23,736 nt of DNA from an uncultured Oscillibacter sp. (GTDB lineage Bacteria; Bacillota; Clostridia; Oscillospirales; Oscillospiraceae): the NCBI GenBank assembly GCA_902490355.1, contig CABUDN010000017.1:1-23736 (forward strand), in the 5' to 3' direction. Both the position numbers and the translations under genes were made by a program. A model generated the notes under the pieces. It saw nothing but the letters and a program-made list of their open reading frames with translations, was not told the origin of the DNA and ran no database searches. Shown piece after piece: positions 7,306 to 14,086 of the stretch (position 1 is the stretch's first letter; each line of letters begins with the position of its first letter).

Positions 7306-8670
7306 TTAATTCTCGCCTTCCGCCCACTCTGTGGCGATCAGGCTAAACGCGGCCCGAACCTCGTCCTCCGTCATGCCGTAGCTCCAGGAGTCATTGGCCT
7401 CCAGCAGCTCGGCAGCATAAATGGTCTCCGCCTTGCGGACCAGTACAAACCGTCCGCCGCGCACGGCCTTGCTCTCCCGGCTGGTTCCGGTGATGGCCGT
7501 AATCCGCAGGAACGGCACCGGCGATTGCCCATGTCCTCCGCGGATATAGAATGTAACAGCCGCCTCATCCGCCGAAACGCTGCGGCTGACCAAAATCTGG
7601 TCAAACCATTCTTCCGGCAGCTGGAAGTACCAACCGTCTTCCATATCATGATAGGTACTCATCACCGTTTGGGCTTTGCCGTTGATGTCATAGTTATTCC
7701 AATCAATTCTCTGATACAAATCCTCAGAATTATCCCATGCCGGCAAATATGCCGGTTTGGGCACCTCTGTCAGGCCGTCACCGTTGATATCCATGGGATA
7801 CAGGGAGCGGAACATAGCCACCTCCGTGGAAACACCGGTAGCGGCAGAGAGCACGATGTTGGTCAGCTCCCCGTTCCGCATGGCCAGGATATCCGTCACG
7901 GTCTGGGCCGATTCCACCACGCCGGTAACAAACAGTGCCGGTTCCCCGCCGCGCAGGGTTCCTTGCGTCAGACGTCCCTGCTGGCTCAGCTCGGCCATGG
8001 TCATGGACACCCGTGCCATGGAGCGGGACACCAGTCCCCCATCCTGCCACACATAATATTCCGCGCACCCTTCTCCATCCGGAAGGGACCGCAGCACCAC
8101 CAGATCCTCCATCTGGTTTTCGTCCAGATCCACAATTCCATACTTGACATAATCCGTCCGCAGGAGTTCCGTGGGCCCGTCCGGCCGCAGCGCATACACG
8201 GTCAGCGCCTGCAGCTCCGTGCCCACACGCCAGCCGACAACCAGCTCCGTTCGGCCGTCCCCGTCCAGATCATTATAGCTGATGCTGTAAATCGCAGTAC
8301 CGCTGCTCTCAATCGTAGCCGTCAGCTCATAAGTATCCCCTGTAGCGGTAAAGATGCAGATCTTCAGGGGTTTTTCATCCGCCGCGTTACGGAAAAAAGC
8401 CAAAGCCTCTTCCCGGCCGTCTCCGTCCAGATCCCACAGCTGCACCGGTTGGATATTGGTTCCGGATACCGGTGCGGCATACTCCGCGCCGCCTTCCAGG
8501 ATCTTGTTGATCTGATTGTTCAGCTCCGTATACTTCGCCGGAAGCTTGGGAAGACTGTACAACTCCTGGGGATCAAATGTCATCTTGATATCAGAACTGC
8601 AGCCTGTGGCCAGCCCAGTCAAAAGGGTCAGCAGTCCGATCAGAAGCACTGTCCGCCATATCCGTCTCAT
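7306..8670 (-). CDS. Lipoprotein with FG-GAP/VCBS-like DxDGDG repeats
   Basis: A 454-residue secreted lipoprotein with no specific function that I recognise. The N-terminus has basic residues, a hydrophobic core and a lipobox ending ATGC, with C24 as the lipidated cysteine. Four calcium-binding-like segments follow: DLDGDGREE (near 80), DLDGDGRTE (near 134), DLDENQMED (near 181) and DINGDGLTE (near 294). This spacing resembles FG-GAP/VCBS repeats that build beta-propellers. The C-terminal third (about 330-454) lacks repeats and may be a separate domain. The start at 8670 has AAGGGG 8 bases upstream. The open frame extends 115 codons further, but that stretch runs antisense to tRNA-Leu and is not coding. 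It is the first gene of the unit with the response regulator, EcsC protein and kinase, so it may act as an extracellular sensor or target of that system. Confidence 0.85.
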   Translation of the reverse strand: MRRIWRTVLLIGLLTLLTGLATGCSSDIKMTFDPQELYSLPKLPAKYTELNNQINKILEGGAEYAAPVSGTNIQPVQLWDLDGDGREEALAFFRNAADEKPLKICIFTATGDTYELTATIESSGTAIYSISYNDLDGDGRTELVVGWRVGTELQALTVYALRPDGPTELLRTDYVKYGIVDLDENQMEDLVVLRSLPDGEGCAEYYVWQDGGLVSRSMARVSMTMAELSQQGRLTQGTLRGGEPALFVTGVVESAQTVTDILAMRNGELTNIVLSAATGVSTEVAMFRSLYPMDINGDGLTEVPKPAYLPAWDNSEDLYQRIDWNNYDINGKAQTVMSTYHDMEDGWYFQLPEEWFDQILVSRSVSADEAAVTFYIRGGHGQSPVPFLRITAITGTSRESKAVRGGRFVLVRKAETIYAAELLEANDSWSYGMTEDEVRAAFSLIATEWAEGEN

Positions 8671-8843
8671 CGCGTTGTCCCCTTTCCAGCCTTTCAGATA
8701 CTTTAACTTATGTATGATAGCACGTTTTCCAAGGTTTGTGTACCCCCTCTCCCGATTTTCCCGCCATTTTTGATTCTTTCCATTTTGAATTCTCCCCCGG
8801 CAGTGATCCGTTTGAAAAGCATCCGAAGTTCTAGAAATTCCTC

Positions 8844-8872
8844 TTGAATTTCTCTCTTGCTTCCTGTATAAT
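8844..8872 (+). promoter_or_regulatory. Promoter of tRNA-Leu
   Basis: TTGAAT (8844-8849) and a perfect TATAAT (8867-8872) are spaced by 17 bases and lie directly upstream of the tRNA. An 8-bp inverted repeat (AGAAATTC at 8833-8840 and GAATTTCT at 8846-8853) overlaps the -35 element; its role is unknown. The rest of the divergent intergenic space, 8671-8843, is AT-rich and showed no convincing promoter for the lipoprotein operon. Confidence 0.85.
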
Positions 8873-8886
8873 AGACAAGAATTCTC

Positions 8887-8972
8887 GCCGGTGTGATGGA
8901 ATGGTAGACGTGACGGACTCAAAATCCGTTGGTGGCGACACCGTGTGGGTTCGAGTCCCACCACCGGCACCA
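8887..8972 (+). tRNA. tRNA-Leu (anticodon CAA)
   Basis: The acceptor arms GCCGGTG and CACCGGC pair perfectly, followed by discriminator A and an encoded CCA. The anticodon stem ACGGA/TCCGT encloses the loop CTCAAAA, giving anticodon CAA for UUG codons. GGTTCGAGTCC is the T arm, and the long variable arm typical of a class II leucine tRNA is present. Confidence 0.97.
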
Positions 8973-8973
8973 C

Positions 8974-9012
8974 GTCGGAGCAAGCTTTATATCGCTTGCT
9001 CCGACTTTTTTT
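8974..9012 (+). terminator. Intrinsic terminator of tRNA-Leu
   Basis: An 11-bp perfect stem, GTCGGAGCAAG paired with CTTGCTCCGAC, is followed immediately by seven T residues. It begins one base after the tRNA CCA end. Confidence 0.95.
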
Positions 9013-9026
9013 CAAAAGTCAGAGCG

Positions 9027-9136
9027 CGCTCATGCCGCTGCTCCTCCTTTCCAAATCACAACCGCTTACGCTGGGTTGCGATTTGGTTTCGGGTGCAAAC
9101 CTGAAAACTGCGGCATCTATACTGTTGCAATATTCC
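9027..9136 (+). repeat. Tandem imperfect repeat with hairpin, copy 1
   Basis: First of two similar units of about 110 bases, offset by 121 bases, lying between two terminators. It begins CGCTCATG and ends ATATTCC. An internal hairpin (9051-9086) pairs CCAAATC-A-CAACC with GGTTG-C-GATTTGG, 12 of 13 positions. The one mismatch (A·C) becomes G·U if the minus strand is transcribed. The orientation of function is unknown. Open frames across it are low-complexity and I do not consider them genes. Confidence 0.75.
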
Positions 9137-9147
9137 AGCTCATCGTA

Positions 9148-9256
9148 CGCTCATTCTGCTGCTCCTCGCTTCCAAATCGAACCCGCTGCGCTGGGCTTCG
9201 ATTTGGTTTTGGGTACAAATCTGAAAACTTTGTCATGTATTCCGCTTGGATATTCC
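9148..9256 (+). repeat. Tandem imperfect repeat with hairpin, copy 2
   Basis: Second unit, alignable with copy 1 along nearly its whole length. Its hairpin (9172-9206) pairs CCAAATCGAA with TTCGATTTGG over 10 perfect base pairs, then continues past a single bulged C. Compared with copy 1, one C-G pair is replaced by A-T in both arms, a compensatory change. Regions 9013-9026 and 9296-9367 hold nothing else recognisable. Confidence 0.75.
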
Positions 9257-9257
9257 G

Positions 9258-9295
9258 CGTGGCCGCAAAGTTCGCTTTGCGGCCACGTCTTTTTT
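9258..9295 (+). terminator. Strong intrinsic terminator after the repeat pair
   Basis: A 13-bp perfect stem, CGTGGCCGCAAAG paired with CTTTGCGGCCACG, has a TTCG tetraloop and is followed by TCTTTTTT. No protein gene lies between it and the tRNA terminator on this strand, so it would end either tRNA read-through or a small RNA covering the repeats. Confidence 0.88.
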
Positions 9296-9367
9296 GTCAT
9301 CGCCACAAACCCGCATTGTTCCACCCCCTCCTTTCAAAATTGATTCCATATTGTTACCGGCATTTGG

Positions 9368-9396
9368 TTGACATTTGTAGTCCTGCTTGCTATAAT
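9368..9396 (+). promoter_or_regulatory. Consensus promoter of the blaI-blaR1-like operon
   Basis: TTGACA (9368-9373) and TATAAT (9391-9396) are both perfect consensus hexamers with a 17-base spacer. Such a strong promoter fits a tightly repressed operon. Confidence 0.9.
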
Positions 9397-9397
9397 T

Positions 9398-9415
9398 GGT
9401 TTACAAAAGTAGACC
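9398..9415 (+). promoter_or_regulatory. BlaI-type operator candidate at the transcription start
   Basis: The imperfect palindrome GGTTTACAAAAGTAGACC has the form GGTnTAC-N4-GTAnACC just downstream of the -10 box. A related sequence, GACATTTGTAGTC (9370-9382), overlaps the -35 and shares AC-N4-GTAG. BlaI/MecI repressors bind TAC/GTA dyads, and these two sites bracket the promoter. Binding by the downstream BlaI-like protein is inferred. Confidence 0.6.
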
Positions 9416-9431
9416 GAAGGGAGGGAGAACA

Positions 9432-9815
9432 ATGGAGCATTCCGCACTAACCCTTTCGCAGAGTGAATGGCGGGTGATGGAATCCTTGTGGTATGGCCCC
9501 AAGACGTTAATGGAGCTGGTCCGGGATCTGGAGCGCTCCGCCGGGTGGGCCAAAAGTACGGTGACCACCATGGTCCGCCGGATGGAGGAAAAAGGCCTCA
9601 TCTCATATGATCAACAAGGCCGAACCAAGGTCTTCCGGGCAGCGGTCAGCCGGGATGCTGTCGCTGCCGCAGAAACGGACTCCTTGCTGCAGCGGGCATA
9701 TCATGGCAGCGTGGGATTATTGGTCGACACACTGGCCCAACGGGAAGCTCTGACACAAGCAGATATTGACGAGCTGTATGCGATCTTGCGCAAAGCGGAG
9801 GAGGGAGCCAAATGA
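9432..9815 (+). CDS. BlaI/MecI/CopY-family transcriptional repressor
   Basis: A 127-residue repressor of the BlaI/MecI/CopY family. Residues 7-70 form a winged helix: LSQSEWRVMESLWYGPKTLM at the start, the recognition helix around AKSTVTTMVRRMEEKG, and a wing ending QGRTKVFRA. The C-terminal half (about 75-127) is helical and would dimerise; in this family it carries the protease cleavage region. I start at 9432 because GGGAGGGAG lies just upstream, although an in-frame ATG exists 12 codons earlier. Its last four bases, ATGA, overlap the start of the M56 protease gene, the standard blaI-blaR1 arrangement. No beta-lactamase or mecA gene is in the window, so the regulated target is unknown and may be only this operon. 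Confidence 0.92.
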   Translation: MEHSALTLSQSEWRVMESLWYGPKTLMELVRDLERSAGWAKSTVTTMVRRMEEKGLISYDQQGRTKVFRAAVSRDAVAAAETDSLLQRAYHGSVGLLVDTLAQREALTQADIDELYAILRKAEEGAK

Positions 9816-12800
9816 AAGAGATCCTGTTGACCTCCAGCATTCTGATTCTGGTTTTGGGCTTGCTGCGCTATCTGCTGCGGGGCCGCATCAATCTGCACCT
9901 GCAATATGCTCTGTGGCTGCTGGTGGCAGTCCGGCTGCTGGTGCCCCTCTCCCTTCCGGCTGCGCCATGGAGCGTGCTCAACGCTGTGCCCCAGGGAACC
10001 GACACGGCAACCACCCTTTACGTCTCCTCTCAGGGGATCTCCACCTCGCCGCCTGCTCCGGCCACCGGCTGGACTGCTGATGACGAGGCAGTCTCCATTT
10101 ACTATGACGACGCAGGTGCCCGTCACTTTTATCCCGTGGGAGAAGCGCCGCCTGCGCAAGCTCACTATACCACGGTTCCGTCGGAGCAGATCTATGACCT
10201 GCACACCATATTATGGACCCTATGGCTGGGCGGCGCAGCGGTGATGACAGTTTGGTTTTTGAGCGTCAACCTGATCTTCCGCCGCCGGGCCGCCCGTTCT
10301 GCTCAGCCCGTGGCATGTGCAGCATGTCCTGTGCCCGTTTACGTCACCGACACGGTGCCCTCCCCCTGTCTTGTGGGACTGTTCCGCCAGAGGATCTATG
10401 TGACACCCGCGTGTCTGGAGGACCCGGCGCGGCTGCGCCACGTCCTGGCCCACGAACTGACCCACCGGCGCCACGGCGACCCCTGGTGGTCCCTGGTGCG
10501 GGGAATCTGTCTGTGCCTGTATTGGTTCGACCCACTGGTGTGGTGGGCAGCTGCACTGTCCCGGCGGGACTGTGAACTCTCCTGCGACGAAGGTGCCATT
10601 CATCGCCTGGGGCAGCCGGAGCGTCTGGCCTATGGCCGGACTCTGGTGGATCTGGTAGCTGCCGGCGGCTCTCCTGCCGGACTTTTGCAGACCGCTACCA
10701 CTATGCGCAGCGGATCCGGCGGTCTGCGGGAGCGCATCGGACTGATTGCACGGCAGCCCCGTATGCTGGCAATAACGGCAGTAGGGCTCCTTACCGCGGT
10801 AGTAATCGTAGCCGCCTGCACCTTCACCGGTGCCCAGCCGGACCGTACCGGCGCCGTGGAGCTGCCGGAGCTGGGGATCTCCCTGAGCATTCCAGAGGGC
10901 CTGACTTTGGAAGATTACAACGCAACTCTGGGATACGGCGGCGGATATTTGCTCTCGCCCGACGCCTATTCCGACCATGGAGACGGTACGCCGCCCCAGT
11001 GGGCCGCCGGCGGCATGGCGGGCAGCTTTCCCACAGCCTGGCTGACCTGGGACGGAGACGCCATCACCGGCGCCGCCCCTGGCTGGAACCACACTGGCTA
11101 CGATGAGGCGGAGTCCCTGACGGGCATGGCCGCCCCGGCGGCGCTGCTGTATGCGGAGCATGATCTTTACACCGCGGCGGAGCTGGGTGAGTTGGAGACG
11201 AGTGGAGTGGATTTGTCCACGTTAGAGACTTCCGCCGCCTACTGGTACGTATTTCTGGCTCAGCCCGGAGACGATACCGGCATCCTGCTGAGCCTCAATG
11301 CCAAACAGTTCACCCGGGAGGATGTGATCTCCTTTGCCCGGTCTGTGGAATTTACGCAGGAATCCGGCAATGTCCTGACAGCGGAAGAACGCACCGCGGC
11401 GGTGCGGGAAGCACTCACCCAGATCCCCGCGGAATACGCCGACCAGGTAGTTCTGGAGGAGCCGTCGGAGGATGGCGAAACGTTCCACTTTGCCTACTAT
11501 TACGCCCCGGACTACGACAGCGATTACGGCGGCTGGCTGTTCTGGGTCGACCAGTGGAGCCAGGCGGAGTTTGAGAATCATCTGTGCGCCATAGACACCA
11601 GCGGTGTATCCTGCTTTGCCAGGGATGTGGATGGGTACTATTACGCCGTCCACTGCCCAACGGATGTCAACTTCTCCCCGGAAAACAGCGAGGACTATCT
11701 TGCTGTTCAGGAGGGATTGCTGGAGTGGGCGGAGGCAACCGTGCTGGCCGTGAATGGCGTAGAGCCCTTTACGGAGAAGGATGTTCAGGCCCTGCGCAGC
11801 CAGCCCTTCCAGTTCCAGGGCGACCACATCACCGCCACCTACTACCCCTATTACGCCGTCAACGGTGACCGGGAGATCACCTGGACGTTCATTCTCTCCC
11901 GCCCGGTGACGCAGGGCGAGGGCGGCATCTGGTGCGTGGAGCAGATCTGGTTTGCGGGTGAGTTTCCCCAGCGGCAGGTAGTCCGGCCTGACACCGACTT
12001 GCCCATGGCGGAGTACTACGCCGAGCTCCAGGCTCAGGCAGACGCCGGGCAGGCAGACTGGGCTTTGGACCCCATGGAAGTTTGCTTACGGTATGCCCAC
12101 TCCTTCCAGGGCGGCCATCTCAACGCCACGTCCGAGAGCTTTGCACTCAGCGAAGTCTACTCCTCCGCTCCGTACAGCGGGAATGAGGAGGCTGCGGAGG
12201 ACCTGATCGTTCTGCTGGGTAACGACGCCGGGCGGCTGGAAGCAACGCTGGATTACAACTCCGGCGGCATCTGGCAGGCGGATGCTTTGTCCGTATCCAC
12301 CTCCGCCCTGTCGGTCCAGACGCTATTGGACACCCTGACCGGCGATGGGTACAGCTGGGTGGAGACCCCCTGGACCTGGCCAATTGCCACGGATCCTTGG
12401 GCCTCGGAGGAGGACGGGGATTACTTCCTTTCCCTTTCCGTTCCGGACACCCGCTGCAGCCTCCGCGTGTATCGGGACAGTCCCTACGTGCAGTACACCA
12501 GTGGGAACGGAACTTCCGTGATTTACCAGGTGACGCCCGTGAATGGCACCCAGAGCGCGGCGGCGGTCGTCCGGGCCTGGTATGATGAACAGCGGGACGC
12601 TCCGCTCACCGCCGACGTCCAGGTGGGGCTGCTGATGGATGCCATCCGCAGCAACGATACGCTGGTGATGGAACTCACCCGCGCCGACGGCGTGGGTGGC
12701 GGGCGGTACGTGACCACTCCCAGCGGAGCCGACAACGCCGATTATACCGCCCACAACTTCACATCTCCTAACCTCTTTACTTGGTCCCGAGCAGAGGGCG

Positions 12801-13414
12801 GTATGTCGCCTTCCCCGGAGCCGGAGGCATCCCTGACTCTATCTTCTCCGGACGGCCGGTATGCCATCCAGGTCTGGACCGGCAGCGATCTGGTCTGCTG
12901 CACCGACAGCGGCGAAACCTACTGGCTCCAGGCGGAGAGCACCGGTCAGGATGTATTCTTCTCCGGCAGCATCTTCCAGCACCTGCGGTTCTGGTACGAT
13001 GAGGTGGAACTGGCGGCTCTCCAGGGAGATGTGGTCATCCCGGACACCGGGCAGGACCACCTGGCCATCGCGCAGGCCTGGGTGGACGCGATGCAGGCGG
13101 TCCATCTTCAGGTGACGCCGGGAAGCAAATACGCCCTGACCTATGTGCGAAATGTCGTCACCCTGGAGGAGGACGCCCTGGACAGCTGGTACCAGCCCTT
13201 TATGCTGGAGACGGAGCACTTCTACTTCTCCTATGTCCGCATTTTTGTGCCGGAAAACGAAGTGTCCCTCGGCTGGAACATGGCCGGCAACACCGGGGAG
13301 TATGACGGCTCTTACGGTGAAGCGCCGGAGGGCGCTATGATGAACTGGCAGATGGGCCCCATGTATCGGACCGACGACGGCTGGCGCTGTGACGGTACCG
13401 GCACCGGCCCCTGA
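9812..13414 (+). CDS. BlaR1-like M56 family membrane metalloprotease with a very large extracellular region
   Basis: A 1200-residue sensor protease. Membrane segments lie near residues 4-21, 30-48 and 132-156, a hydrophobic stretch near 226-246, and 318-337. The zinc protease site is HELTH (214-218), with the downstream ELSCDEGAI motif (E255-D259-E260), as in BlaR1. BlaR1-type proteases inactivate their paired BlaI-family repressor. The roughly 860 residues after the last membrane segment should lie outside the cell. This part is acidic, rich in Tyr, Trp, Asp and Glu, and contains only three lysines; no SxxK acylation motif of penicillin-sensing BlaR1 is present. It ends WRCDGTGTGP. Normal BlaR1 is about 600 residues, so the sensor is replaced and enlarged. 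It overlaps the repressor gene by four bases. The ligand is unknown, and beta-lactam sensing is unlikely from the sequence. Confidence 0.88.
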   Translation: MKEILLTSSILILVLGLLRYLLRGRINLHLQYALWLLVAVRLLVPLSLPAAPWSVLNAVPQGTDTATTLYVSSQGISTSPPAPATGWTADDEAVSIYYDDAGARHFYPVGEAPPAQAHYTTVPSEQIYDLHTILWTLWLGGAAVMTVWFLSVNLIFRRRAARSAQPVACAACPVPVYVTDTVPSPCLVGLFRQRIYVTPACLEDPARLRHVLAHELTHRRHGDPWWSLVRGICLCLYWFDPLVWWAAALSRRDCELSCDEGAIHRLGQPERLAYGRTLVDLVAAGGSPAGLLQTATTMRSGSGGLRERIGLIARQPRMLAITAVGLLTAVVIVAACTFTGAQPDRTGAVELPELGISLSIPEGLTLEDYNATLGYGGGYLLSPDAYSDHGDGTPPQWAAGGMAGSFPTAWLTWDGDAITGAAPGWNHTGYDEAESLTGMAAPAALLYAEHDLYTAAELGELETSGVDLSTLETSAAYWYVFLAQPGDDTGILLSLNAKQFTREDVISFARSVEFTQESGNVLTAEERTAAVREALTQIPAEYADQVVLEEPSEDGETFHFAYYYAPDYDSDYGGWLFWVDQWSQAEFENHLCAIDTSGVSCFARDVDGYYYAVHCPTDVNFSPENSEDYLAVQEGLLEWAEATVLAVNGVEPFTEKDVQALRSQPFQFQGDHITATYYPYYAVNGDREITWTFILSRPVTQGEGGIWCVEQIWFAGEFPQRQVVRPDTDLPMAEYYAELQAQADAGQADWALDPMEVCLRYAHSFQGGHLNATSESFALSEVYSSAPYSGNEEAAEDLIVLLGNDAGRLEATLDYNSGGIWQADALSVSTSALSVQTLLDTLTGDGYSWVETPWTWPIATDPWASEEDGDYFLSLSVPDTRCSLRVYRDSPYVQYTSGNGTSVIYQVTPVNGTQSAAAVVRAWYDEQRDAPLTADVQVGLLMDAIRSNDTLVMELTRADGVGGGRYVTTPSGADNADYTAHNFTSPNLFTWSRAEGGMSPSPEPEASLTLSSPDGRYAIQVWTGSDLVCCTDSGETYWLQAESTGQDVFFSGSIFQHLRFWYDEVELAALQGDVVIPDTGQDHLAIAQAWVDAMQAVHLQVTPGSKYALTYVRNVVTLEEDALDSWYQPFMLETEHFYFSYVRIFVPENEVSLGWNMAGNTGEYDGSYGEAPEGAMMNWQMGPMYRTDDGWRCDGTGTGP

Positions 13415-13432
13415 TCCCATGGAAAACCAATG

Positions 13433-13470
13433 GATCCCCCGGAAGCGCTCTACGCTTCCGGGGGATCTTT
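13433..13470 (+). terminator. Terminator hairpin after the M56 protease gene
   Basis: A 15-bp perfect stem, GATCCCCCGGAAGCG paired with CGCTTCCGGGGGATC, has a 5-base loop and only three trailing T. It lies between convergent genes. The stem is very strong but the T tract is short, so termination efficiency is uncertain. Confidence 0.7.
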
Positions 13471-13511
13471 GCGCAATATAGTTCTGGATATCCGAACAAG
13501 AATATGCCCCG

Positions 13512-13913
13512 TCAGGTCCCCTCTTCCGCAGCAGAACGGCCCGGCATGGCGGCATGCGCTTTCAGGGCGGCAAAGGTCTCCGCGCTGATGACGTGTTCCA
13601 TACGGCAGGCATCCTCCGCCGCAACTGCGGGAGACACACCCAGCTGCTCCAGCCACTGCGTCAGCAGGGTGTGCCGCTCATAGATTCTCTCCGCAATTGC
13701 CCGTCCGGCCTCCTGCAGGGTAATCATGCCATCCTCGTCAATTTCAATCAGCCCGTTGAGCCGCAGGTTTTTCATCGCCACGCTGACACTGGGCTTGGAA
13801 AAGGAAAGTTCGTTGGCAATATCAATGGAGCGCACATGCCCGTGCCGCTTTTGCAGCACCAGGATCGTCTCCAGATAGTTCTCCGCCGATTCCCGAATCT
13901 GTATGGTCTCCAC
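13512..13913 (-). CDS. DtxR/MntR-family metal-dependent transcriptional regulator
   Basis: A 133-residue metalloregulator. An N-terminal winged helix (about 5-65) includes RSIDIANELSFSKPSVSVAM, with the recognition helix at SKPSVSVAMKNL. The dimerisation and metal domain shows ERH (80-81) and DACRMEHVIS, giving C103, E106 and H107. This Cys-x2-Glu-His pattern resembles the DtxR/IdeR iron site more than MntR, which has Glu at the cysteine position. It lacks the C-terminal SH3-like domain of DtxR. The start is GTG at 13911-13913, with GGAAAG upstream. It is transcribed divergently from the ZIP transporter gene, a plausible target. The metal specificity is inferred only. Confidence 0.9.
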   Translation of the reverse strand: METIQIRESAENYLETILVLQKRHGHVRSIDIANELSFSKPSVSVAMKNLRLNGLIEIDEDGMITLQEAGRAIAERIYERHTLLTQWLEQLGVSPAVAAEDACRMEHVISAETFAALKAHAAMPGRSAAEEGT

Positions 13914-13940
13914 CTTCTTTCCAACAGTCGATTAAATTTT

Positions 13941-13970
13941 ATTATATCATGATTTCCATTTGTTTTGCAA
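13941..13970 (-). promoter_or_regulatory. Promoter of the DtxR-family regulator gene
   Basis: On the minus strand TTGCAA (13965-13970) and a perfect TATAAT (13941-13946) are spaced by 18 bases. The inverted repeat CCATT-N8-AATGG (13956-13973) overlaps the -35 and could be an operator, perhaps for autoregulation. Confidence 0.65.
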
Positions 13971-13983
13971 TGGCCGTTTCGAA

Positions 13984-14012
13984 TTGACGCGGATCTCCGG
14001 CCATGCTATCAT
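13984..14012 (+). promoter_or_regulatory. Promoter of the ZIP transporter gene
   Basis: TTGACG (13984-13989) and TATCAT (14007-14012) are spaced by 17 bases. The arms ATGGCC (13970-13975) and GGCCAT (13999-14004) flank the -35 and might be part of a regulator site shared with the divergent gene, but this is weak. Confidence 0.7.
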
Positions 14013-14086
14013 AAATCATCCTGCCAGATTTGGTGATGATAAGCACAGCCGCTTCCACACTGCGGAGCACAGAAAGGAGAACATTC

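Noticed and set aside
8671..9015. A 115-codon N-terminal extension of the lipoprotein, containing VGLEPTRCRHQRILSPSRLPF-like sequence
   Set aside because: It runs antisense through tRNA-Leu, a well-known source of false N-termini. A good ribosome site and signal peptide start at 8670.
8929..9450. Open frames of 132 and 173 codons across the repeat region after tRNA-Leu
   Set aside because: They begin inside the tRNA, run through two terminators and are built from the two repeat units, with no ribosome site. They are better explained as structured non-coding repeats.
10220..11161. A 313-residue minus-strand frame inside the M56 protease gene
   Set aside because: The HELTH protease in the opposite frame is certain. 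The antisense translation is Gly/Gln/Arg-rich without motifs.
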